The notes under the pieces: generated by a model
Seen by the model: the letters and a program-made list of their open reading frames with translations, nothing else
Database searches by the model: none
What the model was told of the DNA's origin: nothing
NCBI RefSeq assembly: GCF_963667985.1
Contig: NZ_OY764081.1
Location: 558,001-622,000, forward strand
Length of the DNA stretch: 64,000 bases
Direction of reading: 5' to 3'
DNA from: an uncultured Methanocorpusculum sp.
GTDB lineage: Archaea > Halobacteriota > Methanomicrobia > Methanomicrobiales > Methanocorpusculaceae
Made by a program: the position numbers and the translations under genes
Shown: positions 29,001 through 39,961 of the stretch, piece by piece
Numbering within the stretch: the first letter of the stretch is position 1
Layout: the number at the start of each line of letters is the position of its first letter

Positions 29001-30099
29001 ATGAGGATTCCGGTAAATAAGCCATCGATAACTGAACTTGAAATTGCATACGTAACTGATGCAATAAAGAATGGGTGGGGCGATCATTGTTACGACTATA
29101 TCAACAGATTCACAGAAATACTTAAATCAACATTTGGAACTAAATATGCATGGCCAACGTCGAGTTGTCATGGGGCTTTGCATACAGTTTTAATGGCAGT
29201 TGGTCTCGGTCCCGGGGATGAAGTCATCGTTCCTGATATTACGTGGATTGGAAGTTTATCTCCTGTTGTCTGGCTTGGAGCAAAACCAGTATTTGTTGAT
29301 GTGCTCAGAGACACGTGGTGTATTGATCCAGTATCTGTTGAGAAAAAAAATTACTGATAAAACAAAAGCAATCATTGTAGTTCATCTCTATGGTTGTGTA
29401 TGCGATATGGATGCGATTATGCGGATTGCTAAAAAGCATGATCTTATAGTTATTGAAGATGTTGCTGAAGCTGTAGGTTCCGAGTATCATGGAAAGAAAG
29501 TTGGTAGTGTGGGTGATTTTGGTGTATTCTCGTTCCATGGTACAAAAACATTCACCACAGGTGAGGGGGGAGCAATCATCTCTAATCGTGACGATTTATC
29601 GGAAAAAATCACTACAATTTCAAATCAAGGGAGAAGGCCAGAACAACATATAATGTTCTGGGTTGATGAACTTGGATTAAAATATAAAATGTCAAATCTC
29701 GATGCAGCATTGGGTGTGGCGCAGTTTGAAAGATTCGATGAGTTAGTGGATAAGAAACGTGAGATCTTTAGCTGGTATAAGGAAGAATTGGCTGATGTTC
29801 CTGATATTGCGATGAATGTTGAACAAGATGGAACAAAGAATCTCTACTGGATGCTATCGATAATTTTTGGTGATTCATATAATTTTGATCGTGACAATCT
29901 AATCAAAGATATGAACGCTGATGGGATTGGACTTCGTCCATTTTTCTATCCGGTCAGTATATTTCCAATGTTTAAACCAGCTACAGATAATGTTGTAAGT
30001 TATTCATTATACAAATATGGAATTAATCTGCCAAGCTATAATGACATGACTCGAGATGACGTTTCTATCGTTGTTCGTGAACTTCTCAGTAAACTTTGA
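29001..30099 (+). pseudogene. DegT/DnrJ/EryC1 sugar aminotransferase with a +1 frameshift in A8
   Basis: PLP aminotransferase of the perosamine-synthase type: NKPSI start, SSCHGALH, IEDVAEAVGSEYHG and the PLP lysine in SFHGTKTFTTGEGG. The frame breaks at an A8 run (29343-29350): as written it runs to a TGA at 29355-29357, but removing one A gives VEKKITDKTKAIIVVHLYG and a full 365-residue enzyme. With gmd and the NeuD-like gene next door, a GDP-perosamine pathway is plausible. Confidence 0.85.
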
Positions 30100-30104
30100 A
30101 AGCA

Positions 30105-30836
30105 ATGTCTGCATGTTTGCTCTATCAAAATGATATGAAACAGGCCCCAATTGATTATATTATGTGGGGTGCCAAGGGTCATGGCATTGTCATACGTGAC
30201 GTACTTGATACATATGGATGCATGTTGAAAGCAGTTTTTGATAATAATATGTCTCTTAAATCCCCATATGATGATATCCCCTTATTTTATGCGAAGGAGG
30301 GATTTGAGAATTGGCTTAATGAACAAAATCCCCACACAAAAATAGGATATGTTGTTGCAATTGGGGGAGCCTATGGTAAAGACAGAGTAGATCTTTCTGC
30401 ATATCTTTCTTCCTATGGTCTTCACACAATCTCATTTATTCATCCATGGACATCTGTAGCTCCTGATTTTGTCATAGAAGAGGGAGTGCAAATTATGGCA
30501 GGGTCATGCATTAGTGTCCGTGTTCGAATTGGCAAACAAACAATTGTAAATCATATGGCAAACGTAGATCATGATTGTTCATTGGGTAAGGGGGTTCATG
30601 TGGCGCCGGGTGCAACTCTTGCTGGATGTGTTGAGGTACAAGATTATGCGATGATAGGAGCTGGTGCAACAATTCTGCCAAATATAACTATTGGGGAGGG
30701 AGCCATTGTTGGTGCGGGAGCAGTTGTAACTAAAGATGTAGCTAGCGGAGATATAGTTGTGGGAATTCCAGCTTGCAGAAGGTATTTATGGATTTTGTTG
30801 ATGAATTTTACGCTGACAAAGACTTGTCATTATTGA
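30105..30836 (+). CDS. NeuD-like sugar O/N-acyltransferase (hexapeptide repeats)
   Basis: An N-terminal PglD/NeuD Rossmann-like domain (MWGAKGHGIVIRDVLD) binds the sugar nucleotide. Left-handed beta-helix repeats follow, with the catalytic His in NVDHDCSLG and a typical end GIPA near residue 222. The last ~20 residues after GIPA do not resemble the family and are read through the start of the next gene in another frame; a lost stop codon is possible. The start at 30105 is preferred over TTG 30096. Likely acetylates an amino sugar made by the aminotransferase. Confidence 0.78.
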   Translation: MSACLLYQNDMKQAPIDYIMWGAKGHGIVIRDVLDTYGCMLKAVFDNNMSLKSPYDDIPLFYAKEGFENWLNEQNPHTKIGYVVAIGGAYGKDRVDLSAYLSSYGLHTISFIHPWTSVAPDFVIEEGVQIMAGSCISVRVRIGKQTIVNHMANVDHDCSLGKGVHVAPGATLAGCVEVQDYAMIGAGATILPNITIGEGAIVGAGAVVTKDVASGDIVVGIPACRRYLWILLMNFTLTKTCHY

Positions 30837-31489
30837 AAAAACTGACGTTAGTTATTCCAACGTATAATCGGAATTATTATTTAAGTCGGTGTTTGTGGTA
30901 TCACGCACATTTTCCATTTGGGGAAATAATTGTTGCGGATTCCTCACCGGAAGAGAAAAAAATAGTGAACCGCGATACTGTAACTAAAGTGCGAGAGATG
31001 TTTGGAGCTAACATTCGTTATCTGGAGTATGAACCGGAAACTGAAAAATACGGAGGAGATATTGTACGAAAATGGGGAGATGCTGTGCAGCATGTGGAGA
31101 CAGAATATTCACAGATTTGCACTGATAAGGAGTTTTTGATTCCAACATCTTTGAGTAAATGTATTGTCTTTCTTGAAAATAATTACGATTATGTCTCATC
31201 AGGTGGGAGAGAATATCAATTAAAAACAACAAAGGACGATATCCGTGAAAAATCAGGCTATTATTTAAAGATGGGAGATTCAGAGAGAACATCAGAAAAA
31301 AACCACGATGGGTTAATGCGCTTCACACACTCCATAATTAAAGTAGCACCAATGCACAATAGTATGCTGTTACAAATGATGAGATCCAATAATCTGAAAT
31401 ATCAATATGATCTAGTTAAAAAATATAATATTATAGATATAAAATATAGTGAGATTATCTCAAATCATGCGCTAATGACCTTCCAATAG
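30788..31489 (+). CDS. Family 2-type glycosyltransferase, probably C-terminally truncated
   Basis: Starts with the GT-A motif LTLVIPTYNRNYYL and has EIIVADSS and a CTDKEFLIPTSLSKC segment in place of the usual DDD region, as in the TIGR00180-like group. It ends at 233 residues, shorter than I expect, right before a convergent gene, so the 3' end may be lost. The start is unclear: ATG 30788 overlaps the NeuD-like gene by 49 bases; TTG 30773 is an alternative. Confidence 0.6.
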   Translation: MDFVDEFYADKDLSLLKKLTLVIPTYNRNYYLSRCLWYHAHFPFGEIIVADSSPEEKKIVNRDTVTKVREMFGANIRYLEYEPETEKYGGDIVRKWGDAVQHVETEYSQICTDKEFLIPTSLSKCIVFLENNYDYVSSGGREYQLKTTKDDIREKSGYYLKMGDSERTSEKNHDGLMRFTHSIIKVAPMHNSMLLQMMRSNNLKYQYDLVKKYNIIDIKYSEIISNHALMTFQ

Positions 31490-31553
31490 CATACTGAAAC
31501 ATCTGATTTCCAAGTCCTCCCATTAGTTTAACAGTTACCATTAGGAAATCCCA

Positions 31554-32486
<933 letters not shown>

Positions 32487-32490
<4 letters not shown>

Positions 32491-33581
32491 AGATACGACC
32501 TTATATGCTCTATACATGCTTGTGTCCCATCATTAATGAAGATGTCGCTGCATGTTTGATAGTTTTCTTTCATTGATAACAATTCGTCGATGTGGCTAAT
32601 CCAGTTTCCGTATTCAACAGCCTCCCATGACATCTGTTTGCCGATACCCGTGGTTTCCAGAGGTTGAAGGATATATGGATCCTCAGCAAATCCCTCCCTA
32701 GTGAATATCAGAAGAGGTATTCTTGCCCGAATGGACTCTGAAACAGTACTGTATCCGGGTTTGGTTACTACGAGATCACACGCACCAATATAATTCTGGG
32801 TTTCGGTTTCTAAACCTGGGATCCTGATAATGTTTGGATGATGGAATGGCTGATTTTCTGATACCAATATTCTTATATCTGAATCGATCAGTTTATGGAT
32901 ACAGGCAGGAACAGAATTGAACGAAAGACCTGATCCCACATGAACCAAAATTTCATTGCCGGAAATGCCTAAACGTTTTCGCATTACTTCGCGTGAGAGA
33001 GTCGATTGTCTCGAAACCAGCGGTACAAAAAAACGCTCTTTGAAAACATCCAGTGATTCATTCAACGGGAGGACCAAACCAAGATCTGCAGAAGCATAGG
33101 CATCATGGATCATCTGTACTTCAGGAGAATTCCCATATAACTGTCTGAATATCAGATCCCATGTAAAGTTTGAAACACCTATTCCCGGAATACCAAGAGT
33201 TTTTGAAACAACAAATGCCTGAGGTGTAATGTCGGAAAGGATCAAATCCACCGTATGTTCTTTACAGAAGACCGTTTCTTCCGTTATCCATGTTCCCCAG
33301 GATGAGATCCAATGACGCAGTGATCTTTCAGTATCTTCTCTATTGACGCGGGAGGTTGAGTCATACATCACTGTTCCAATATCATTTCGCTTCTTTTCAA
33401 CAGAAACAAATAGACAGGAGTCGCGGATAAAATCAGCAGATGTATTGGTTCTGACTGAGATAGTACAGTTCATCGAAGCATGCAAAGCACACATCAAAGC
33501 AATACTTCGGGAGGCATGACCGAAGCCGTAATCACTGATGTAAAAACGAATGTGGGGGCCGGTCAGTCTGCTCCCCACCAT
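32487..33581 (-). CDS. MurG-like (GT28-type) glycosyltransferase
   Basis: A 364-residue GT-B protein. [14 protein letters not shown] near residue 13 matches the glycine-rich acceptor loop of MurG/UGT-like enzymes, and [11 protein letters not shown] near residue 275 is the donor-nucleotide motif. The start overlaps the end of gmd by 19 bases and the stop overlaps the expected fcl start, so gmd, this gene and fcl form one translationally coupled set. It likely transfers a GDP-derived deoxysugar; donor inferred from neighbours. Confidence 0.8.
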
Positions 33582-34616
33582 TTATCTGGATACAGCTTTC
33601 CAAGTGCTGCATCTCCTTCGCCGATTGACTCAAGCCCTGCTGCACGGAAATCAGCATCGACCATGATCCTTGTAAGATCACCAAAGGTTACTTTTGGTCT
33701 CCAACCAAGAATCTTCTTCGCCTTTGAAGCATCACCGATAAGATTTTCCACTTCGGTCGGACGGAAATACTTGGGATCAATCCTAACGTGATCTTCCCAG
33801 TTCAAGCCTGCATAACTGAATGCCTCTTCAAGGAACTCTTTTACCGAATTGGTCTGTCCGGTGCTTACGACATAATCATCCGGCTTGTCTTGCTGAAGCA
33901 TCATCCACATCGCTTCGACGTACTCTGGCGAGAAGCCCCAGTCACGGCGTGCATCAAGATTGCCCATATAGAGATATTTTTGTTTTGCCTGCAACGATAT
34001 TGGCAAGACCACGGGTTATTTTTCTTGTCACAAACGTTTCACCGCGACGGGGAGATTCATGATTGAAAAGAATACCATTACAAACAAACATATTATACCC
34101 GTCACGATAGTTTCTGGACATATAATAAGCATAAACCTTTGCACATGCATACGGACTGCGTGGCCAGAACTTAGTGTCCTCATTCTGCGGCGGTGGTGTC
34201 GCACCAAACATCTCCGAACTGGATGCCTGATAGAATCTAATGTTTTGCCCGCTTTTTCGGATGGTTTCTAATAAACGGGTTGTTCCAAGCCCTGTGACAT
34301 TCCCGGTGTATTCAGGCGTGTCAAAGCTTACTCTCACGTGGCTCTGAGCGCCTAGATGATAAACTTCCGAAGGTTTGATATTGTAAATTATATTGGAAAT
34401 CTGTTCCGTATCTGATAAATCTCCATAATGAAGAATCAACTTAGGTTCATCATGGGGATCTTGATATATGTGATCAAGACGGGATGTATTGAAAGTAGAT
34501 GCACGGCGAATAAGGCCATGGACGGTATATCCTTTATTTAGGAGAAGCTCTGCCAGATAGGACCCGTCCTGACCTGTAATGCCGGTTATGAGAGCGGTTT
34601 TTGTAATGTGAATCAC
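33563..34616 (-). pseudogene. gmd: GDP-mannose 4,6-dehydratase with a +1 frameshift in A5
   Basis: Makes GDP-4-keto-6-deoxymannose, precursor of GDP-fucose, -rhamnose and -perosamine. [18 protein letters not shown] motif, SSSEMFG, and [11 protein letters not shown] (Tyr/Lys) are intact in the first part; [18 protein letters not shown] follows in a second frame. The frames join if one A is removed from the A5 run (33977-33981), giving [19 protein letters not shown] and a normal 350-residue enzyme. As written the product stops shortly after the A-run, losing the C-terminal substrate domain. Confidence 0.87.
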
Positions 34617-34735
34617 CTTGATATTTATTATATGTGTGAGGAAGCTATTTACACGTTATTCTCCATAATAGATGGTTTAGAAAACACAATCCTTTTGATG
34701 AACATAAATCATATTATACAAGCAGGAAACACTTT

Positions 34736-36094
34736 ATGTACACAATAATTCTTGCTGGTGGTTTTGGTACTAGACTATTCCCGTTGAGCAGGAGTAACTA
34801 TCCCAAGCAGTTTATCCCGCTTTTTGGTGACAAATCACTATTTCAAAAAGCCGTTTTGCGTGCATTGCTGTTTTCAAAACCGGATGAAATATTTGTTGTA
34901 ACAAATGACACCCATAAATTCCTTGTAAATGATCAACTACGTCAGATTGCTGTCTCCTGCAATGTTCTTGAAGAACCTTGCGGAAAAAATACCCTTCCGG
35001 CTATTACCTACGCATCTTTGAAAATATATGAAAAGAAAAAAGAAGCTGTGATCCTCGTCCTATCATCGGATCAACTTCTTGAGGAGGGAGAAGTATACAC
35101 TTCAGCGGTAAGAGCGGCCGAAAAATTAACCAGAGAATATATTGTAACATTTGGCGTAGTGCCAAAAACGCCCCACACAGGATACGGATATATTCGTCCT
35201 GGCGATAAAATTGGTGATGGATACAAGGTGGCTGCATTTGTGGAGAAGCCAGACATCCGTACTGCAGAGAAATATATGAAAGAGGGATATCTCTGGAATG
35301 CAGGTATATTTTGTTTTTCTGCCGACTTATTTCTCAAAGAGTGTAGGAGATATGCTCCAGATGTATTTGATGCCTTCAAAAACGATGTCTTGGAAGCATA
35401 TAAACGGACTCCAAAGATTTCTATTGATTATGGTCTGTTGGAAAAATCATCCAAGGTTGCAGTTGTACCCTTTTCAATAGCATGGAACGATCTCGGAAGT
35501 TTCGAAGCACTGTATTCAGTCAGTGAAAAAAATGAAGAGGGAAATGCAGTTAACTTTGAATATGTTACCCCTGATGGAAAAAATAATCTCATAATATCGG
35601 AGAGACTTGTTTCAACCATTGGAATATCTGATACAGCGATCATCGATACAACAGACGTTCTCGTGATATGCCCAACTAATCAAACCCAGAAGATCGGAAC
35701 TATTTCCGAGTTGCTTCGACAGAAAAATGATGAGAGAGTCGACACTCACACAACCGTCCAACGACCATGGGGATGTTATACAACGCTCCTGAAAAGTGAA
35801 ACTTACCTTGATAAAAGGTTAATCCTAAATCCCCATAACCGTATTTCTCTTCAATATCATAATCACCGAAGCGAACATTGGGTGGTGGTCAGCGGGATTG
35901 CTGAAGTTACAAATGGCGATAAACTGCTCACTGTTAAAGCAGGGGAAAGTACCTTTGTTCTGGCAGGAACTTTGCACCATCTCGCAAATCCTGGAAATGA
36001 TGCACTTGAAGTAATAGAAGTTCAGAATGGACATCCGCTTTCAGAAGATGATATATTCAGGTGCGAGGATGATTTTCACCGAGAGACAAAATGA
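34736..36094 (+). CDS. manC: Mannose-1-phosphate guanylyltransferase / mannose-6-phosphate isomerase
   Basis: Bifunctional type II PMI-GMP that supplies GDP-mannose. Pyrophosphorylase signature GGFGTRLFPLSRSNYPKQF at the start, FVEKP near residue 163, and a C-terminal cupin with the isomerase RPWGCY and SLQYHNHRSEHW. Length 452 is normal and A-runs inside it are in frame. Divergent from gmd, its user; its TGA overlaps the ATG of the next glycosyltransferase. Confidence 0.93.
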   Translation: MYTIILAGGFGTRLFPLSRSNYPKQFIPLFGDKSLFQKAVLRALLFSKPDEIFVVTNDTHKFLVNDQLRQIAVSCNVLEEPCGKNTLPAITYASLKIYEKKKEAVILVLSSDQLLEEGEVYTSAVRAAEKLTREYIVTFGVVPKTPHTGYGYIRPGDKIGDGYKVAAFVEKPDIRTAEKYMKEGYLWNAGIFCFSADLFLKECRRYAPDVFDAFKNDVLEAYKRTPKISIDYGLLEKSSKVAVVPFSIAWNDLGSFEALYSVSEKNEEGNAVNFEYVTPDGKNNLIISERLVSTIGISDTAIIDTTDVLVICPTNQTQKIGTISELLRQKNDERVDTHTTVQRPWGCYTTLLKSETYLDKRLILNPHNRISLQYHNHRSEHWVVVSGIAEVTNGDKLLTVKAGESTFVLAGTLHHLANPGNDALEVIEVQNGHPLSEDDIFRCEDDFHRETK

Positions 36095-37050
36095 TGTTTC
36101 CACGGATTTCAATAATAGTACCTCTCTACAACAAGGTTAACGAGGTCCAGAGGGCTATCGATTCGATTTTCGCTCAGACAATACAGGATTTTGAACTTAT
36201 AATAGTTGACGGAGGTTCAACCGACGGCAGTCTGGATGCGATAAAAAAATACGAGCTTGATCCACGCTATCGTCTAATTCATCAGATTTCAAAAGGTTTG
36301 CCGGTAGGAAGAAATGACGGGATTGTAGCTGCCAGCACAGACATCATTGCCTTTCTGGATGCAGACGATGAATGGTGCCCCACGTTTTTAGAGAAAATAT
36401 TTCATCTACGCCAGATGTATCCATATGCAGGCTTATATGCAACGGCCTATGCTACGCGTTATGAAGATTCTTTTCGTGAGCCACGTCTGAGCGAAATTCC
36501 TTCTGCACCTTGGGAAGGGCTGCTGAAATCCTATTTTCGAAGTTCAGCACTTGCATTTATCTATCCTTTTGCACCCTGCTACGTTGCAATTCCAAGATTT
36601 ACCTTTACTACAGTTGGCCTCTTTAATCCCAATCTTCGAACTGGGGAGGACGCGGAGATGTGGGGGAGAATTGCCCTCAATCTTCCTATAGCATTCACAT
36701 CATCAATTGGGGCAATATATTCAGCTGTAGCCAGTAATAAAATGACAGATAATCCAACTGTTTTAATTCAACATCCCTTTGTAGAGTATCTTGCAGCATA
36801 CCCGGAAAATGAATTGAATAAGCATCCAGACATAGAAAACATTCGATTATACATACAAAAAGAGGAGTTAGCAATAGCCCTTAACAACCTATATGCACAT
36901 GATTCGAGACAGGCATGAATCAACTTAAAACGGGTAACATACAAAGAATTCAGAAAGCAGAAGATCGGATTAACACTACTTTCCTTTCTCCCAAAAAAGC
37001 TACTGACTCGCGTCCTTCCATTCGCAACGAAATGTGGAGTAAGAGTATAA
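36091..37050 (+). pseudogene. Family 2 glycosyltransferase shortened by an in-frame TGA
   Basis: GT-A enzyme: ISIIVPLYNKVNEVQRAIDS start, DGGSTDGS near residue 47 and metal-binding DADDEW near residue 91. TGA at 36916-36918 (codon 276) ends the frame, but the same frame stays open for 43 more codons to TAA at 37048-37050 and encodes a plausible glycosyltransferase tail (INLKRVTYKEFRKQ, then LPKKLLTRVLPF). A CGA to TGA change would explain it. The short form keeps the catalytic domain and might still work, so pseudogene status is uncertain. Confidence 0.6.
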
Positions 37051-37063
37051 ACTGATGACTAAT

Positions 37064-37807
37064 TCAGATAATCCCCCACTCCACCCTCATCCTTCTCACT
37101 CCCCCCACATCCACCTCAGCCGTGCACCCTCCTTCAAACACCCCTCCATCACAAATAACCCGCCCCTCATAATCACACACCAGACTTCGCCCGCAGTAAT
37201 CAGTGCCCGAAACTGGATCATATCCCATACACGCAGTCCCGAAAACAAACCCTCTGTTCTCCAATGCCCGGGCCCGAAGTAAAAGCTCCCAGTCTGCTAC
37301 CCGGGAAGCAGGCCAGGCTGCCTGAACCAAAACACACTCGCACCCCATCTTTAGGTACTCGCGGAATAACTCGGGAAAGCGCAGATCAAAACAAATCGCA
37401 CACCCAAACTTCACACCACCGTACGCAAAGGTCACCGGCGCATGACCCGGAGAAAAACATCGGTCCTCCTTTCCCGGCACAAACAAAAACATCTTGGAAT
37501 ACTCGGCAATCACCTCGCCTGCCGGGCCGCACACGAGCATTGTGTTCTGCGGCAGTCCGCCAGCTTCCACTTTCTGATAGGACCCGACAACACAGACATT
37601 ATGCTTCGCCGCAAGAGCAAGCCACCGTCGTTTCACATCCTCACCCGAGATCTGCGAAGGAGAGGGACGCCACCCGGTTGCAAACTGCTCGGAAAACATC
37701 ACCATATCTGCAGTCCCAGAATATTCATTAAGAAAAGAATCTGCTTTCGCAAAAGCAGCATCAACATCATCCCACACCTGAATCAGCTGGGCACAACAGA
37801 CTCGCAT
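37064..37807 (-). CDS. Carbon-nitrogen hydrolase (nitrilase/omega-amidase type)
   Basis: A 247-residue nitrilase-superfamily amidase. The Glu-Lys-Cys triad is visible: FSEQFATG (Glu near residue 40), YSKMFLFVPGKED (Lys near 105) and CAICFDLRFPE (Cys near 138). Such enzymes deaminate 2-oxoglutaramate-like amides; the substrate here is not determined. It is the first intact gene right of the polysaccharide island and is convergent with its last gene. Confidence 0.88.
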   Translation of the reverse strand: MRVCCAQLIQVWDDVDAAFAKADSFLNEYSGTADMVMFSEQFATGWRPSPSQISGEDVKRRWLALAAKHNVCVVGSYQKVEAGGLPQNTMLVCGPAGEVIAEYSKMFLFVPGKEDRCFSPGHAPVTFAYGGVKFGCAICFDLRFPELFREYLKMGCECVLVQAAWPASRVADWELLLRARALENRGFVFGTACMGYDPVSGTDYCGRSLVCDYEGRVICDGGVFEGGCTAEVDVGGVRRMRVEWGII

Positions 37808-37847
37808 ACTTACTATAACGCGTATCCGGAAAAAAAGATTTGGATGA

Positions 37848-38220
37848 AATCACTCCGGGGTATTTTGTATTGAATCGTTCAATCCCATGATCGCTCACTG
37901 GTTCAGGATCAACCGACCAAAGTACCTGCGTGGCTTTTTAAGCACGGATTATCGAAAGGAACTGGCATCACTCGCATGCTGTGAACCGCCGAAACTGACA
38001 TTCCTGGAGAAATTCATCCTAACGAATTGTTTAATGAATTTTTTTATCAGACCGGATTTTATTGCCTACAATATTTCTTACAGAAATCAACTGTCCTATC
38101 GGATATGCACTAAATTATTCGGCATTGTCAAAGTCGGGTGGACGATCCGCAGTAAAAAAAGAATTGGATACGGCAGGTTCATCGTTCGATGTGATTATTT
38201 TCGACTCGTTTCTGCCCTAA
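37848..38220 (+). pseudogene. Glycerophosphodiester phosphodiesterase, 3' remnant with a +1 frameshift
   Basis: Encodes only the C-terminal half of a GDPD barrel: CIESFNPMIAHWFRINRPK, YLRGFLS, RPDFIAYNI, then VGWTIRSKK. At the A7 run (38154-38160) the frame is lost; removing one A continues SKKELDTAGSSFDVIIFDSF to a TAA at 38218-38220, matching the usual family end. The catalytic N-terminal half is absent, so it is dead regardless of the frameshift. Family call rests on these motifs. Confidence 0.7.
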
Positions 38221-38233
38221 CGAAAAATATTCA

Positions 38234-38881
38234 TCACGGTTTTCCCGTGAATATCCGGTCAAGGCATCCAAGTCTTGGCACAAAAAACTTCACGATAAGG
38301 CCGACAAGAATTGCCGCGGCGACGGTTCCTTCCCGCACCCCGACCAGATCGGCAAACATCACCCAAGAGACAAGAACGGCTGTCAGCACCATCGTGCTGT
38401 CGAATCCTACTTTGACATAGCCGAACTGAATCTTCGAGACCTGTGATATTGCTCTTACAAGAGCATCTCCGGCCATCATCAGAAGGTTTGCTTTCAACAT
38501 CAGAGCAATACCGAAAGCAACCAGAACACAGCTCATGAGACAGAAAATCCACTGGAATATATATCCGGTGATGATAATGTCGTCGACGAGAAGCATCGAG
38601 AGATCGGTGAATACGCTGAATACAAAGATGAGCGTGATCTGCAGCCACTGATAGGTTTCAAATTTGTCTTTCAGCAGAAAATACTGAAAAACAACAAATA
38701 AACTGTTCATGAGAAAGGTGAACGTTCCAAATGAAAGGGGAAATCCCTGACTCAGAACATAGGGCACGCATGAGATGGGCGTCGTTCCAAGACCAGCCTT
38801 GGTGGAAAACGCGATCCCCAGCGACATGATAAAAAGGCCGAGGATCATCACGGTTATCCGGGTGGCTGTTTCTTGTCTCAT
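38234..38881 (-). CDS. YitT/YczE-like integral membrane protein
   Basis: A 215-residue protein with five or six membrane helices. MSLGIAFSTKAGLGTTPISCVPY near residue 20 and AFGIALMLKANLLMMAGDALV near residue 120 are duplicated motifs typical of the YczE/YitT group (DUF6198-like), possibly transporters of unknown substrate. Convergent with the phosphodiesterase remnant, 13 bases away. Confidence 0.78.
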   Translation of the reverse strand: MRQETATRITVMILGLFIMSLGIAFSTKAGLGTTPISCVPYVLSQGFPLSFGTFTFLMNSLFVVFQYFLLKDKFETYQWLQITLIFVFSVFTDLSMLLVDDIIITGYIFQWIFCLMSCVLVAFGIALMLKANLLMMAGDALVRAISQVSKIQFGYVKVGFDSTMVLTAVLVSWVMFADLVGVREGTVAAAILVGLIVKFFVPRLGCLDRIFTGKP

Positions 38882-39044
38882 GATGCACGAAAGCTGATTT
38901 AGATTGGGTGGTCTGGTATTTATGCGGGACGGGATGATCGGTGTTTCCCGTGCCGGCAGAGGAACAGATATTATCCGTCAGGGAGCTATGTAACCATATG
39001 GAAAGTATTACTGCAGATGAGTTAGGGGAGCATTTCGCCCAATC

Positions 39045-39815
39045 GTGTTTCTTCGGACGGATATCTATCCTTCGAACGCGATTTCACCGAAGGAGGGAGC
39101 ACGAAGAGGTTGTGTGATGGGATTCATCTCGCATGTTATCCGGGATCGGAAAACTGCAGTTTTCACGAAAGAAACATGTCTTTGCGCCGGGGCAGTGGCA
39201 GGTCTCTGTTTTGGGAACGGTTACGTGGCGGCACCCGGAGGCGTTGATACGTTCGTGGCGTTTTTCTCGTACGGTCTTGAGTTGGCGAAGGATCCGGAAA
39301 CGTATCAGAAATTTTGTGATCGGATGCCGGAAAAATCCCGGAGAAAGTTTTTGGAGGGGGAACGGATGCATGTGGACGCCGAAACGGCGAAAAAGTTCAT
39401 CGATGATGAAATCACGGCGATTCCGGCAATCTCCGGAAAATATGCGGTGTTCAAACCGATTGAGGATCTTGTTGAGGGAGAAGTTCCAGTGTCGGTAATT
39501 TTTACGGTGAATCCGGTCGAACTTGCGGCATTGATGCATCTTGCGGGGTCTCTTTCCGGCGGGAACGGTCTGACTGCATCTTCACGGATATCTGCATGTC
39601 AGGCACTTGGAAGCAAAGTTCTGCAGGAGTCAAAAAAGGAGGTTCCAAACGCCGTTCTTGGTATGACGGATCTTGCGGGCCGCGGGCACTGTCGAAACGT
39701 TATCCCGAATGAGTATCTGACGTACAGTGTTCCCTGGAACATGTTTCTTGCAATGGAAGAGGCAGCGCCGAAGAGTTTTTTCCAGACGATGACCTGGGAG
39801 AAGTTTAAGGAATAA
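39045..39815 (+). CDS. DUF169-like protein, N-terminus possibly frameshifted
   Basis: A roughly 256-residue soluble protein with Cys motifs (KETCLCAGAVAGLCFG) and a C-terminal VPWNMFLAMEE helix as in DUF169 proteins, which have no settled role. The frame opens at GTG 39045 without a ribosome-binding site. A better-looking N-terminus (ATG 38998 after AGGGAG; MESITADELGEHFAQSCFF) lies in another frame and would join at about 39050 if one base were added. Alternatively translation starts at ATG 39117. Confidence 0.6.
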   Translation: MFLRTDIYPSNAISPKEGARRGCVMGFISHVIRDRKTAVFTKETCLCAGAVAGLCFGNGYVAAPGGVDTFVAFFSYGLELAKDPETYQKFCDRMPEKSRRKFLEGERMHVDAETAKKFIDDEITAIPAISGKYAVFKPIEDLVEGEVPVSVIFTVNPVELAALMHLAGSLSGGNGLTASSRISACQALGSKVLQESKKEVPNAVLGMTDLAGRGHCRNVIPNEYLTYSVPWNMFLAMEEAAPKSFFQTMTWEKFKE

Positions 39816-39961
39816 CATATACACTCTTCGTGAATGTTGAAAAGAATCATGATATTCCTCATTTTTGCAGGGCATGATCCACAGAATGTCTGAAAAAATA
39901 GTTATTCCCAAAAATAGATTTATCAACCCTGCGTTCCCATACACTGCTTTAAGGAAGTATT

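Noticed and set aside
36916-36918. TGA in the glycosyltransferase as selenocysteine
   Set aside because: No selenocysteine in this family, no SECIS-like hairpin recognised and the TGA lies outside the catalytic domain.
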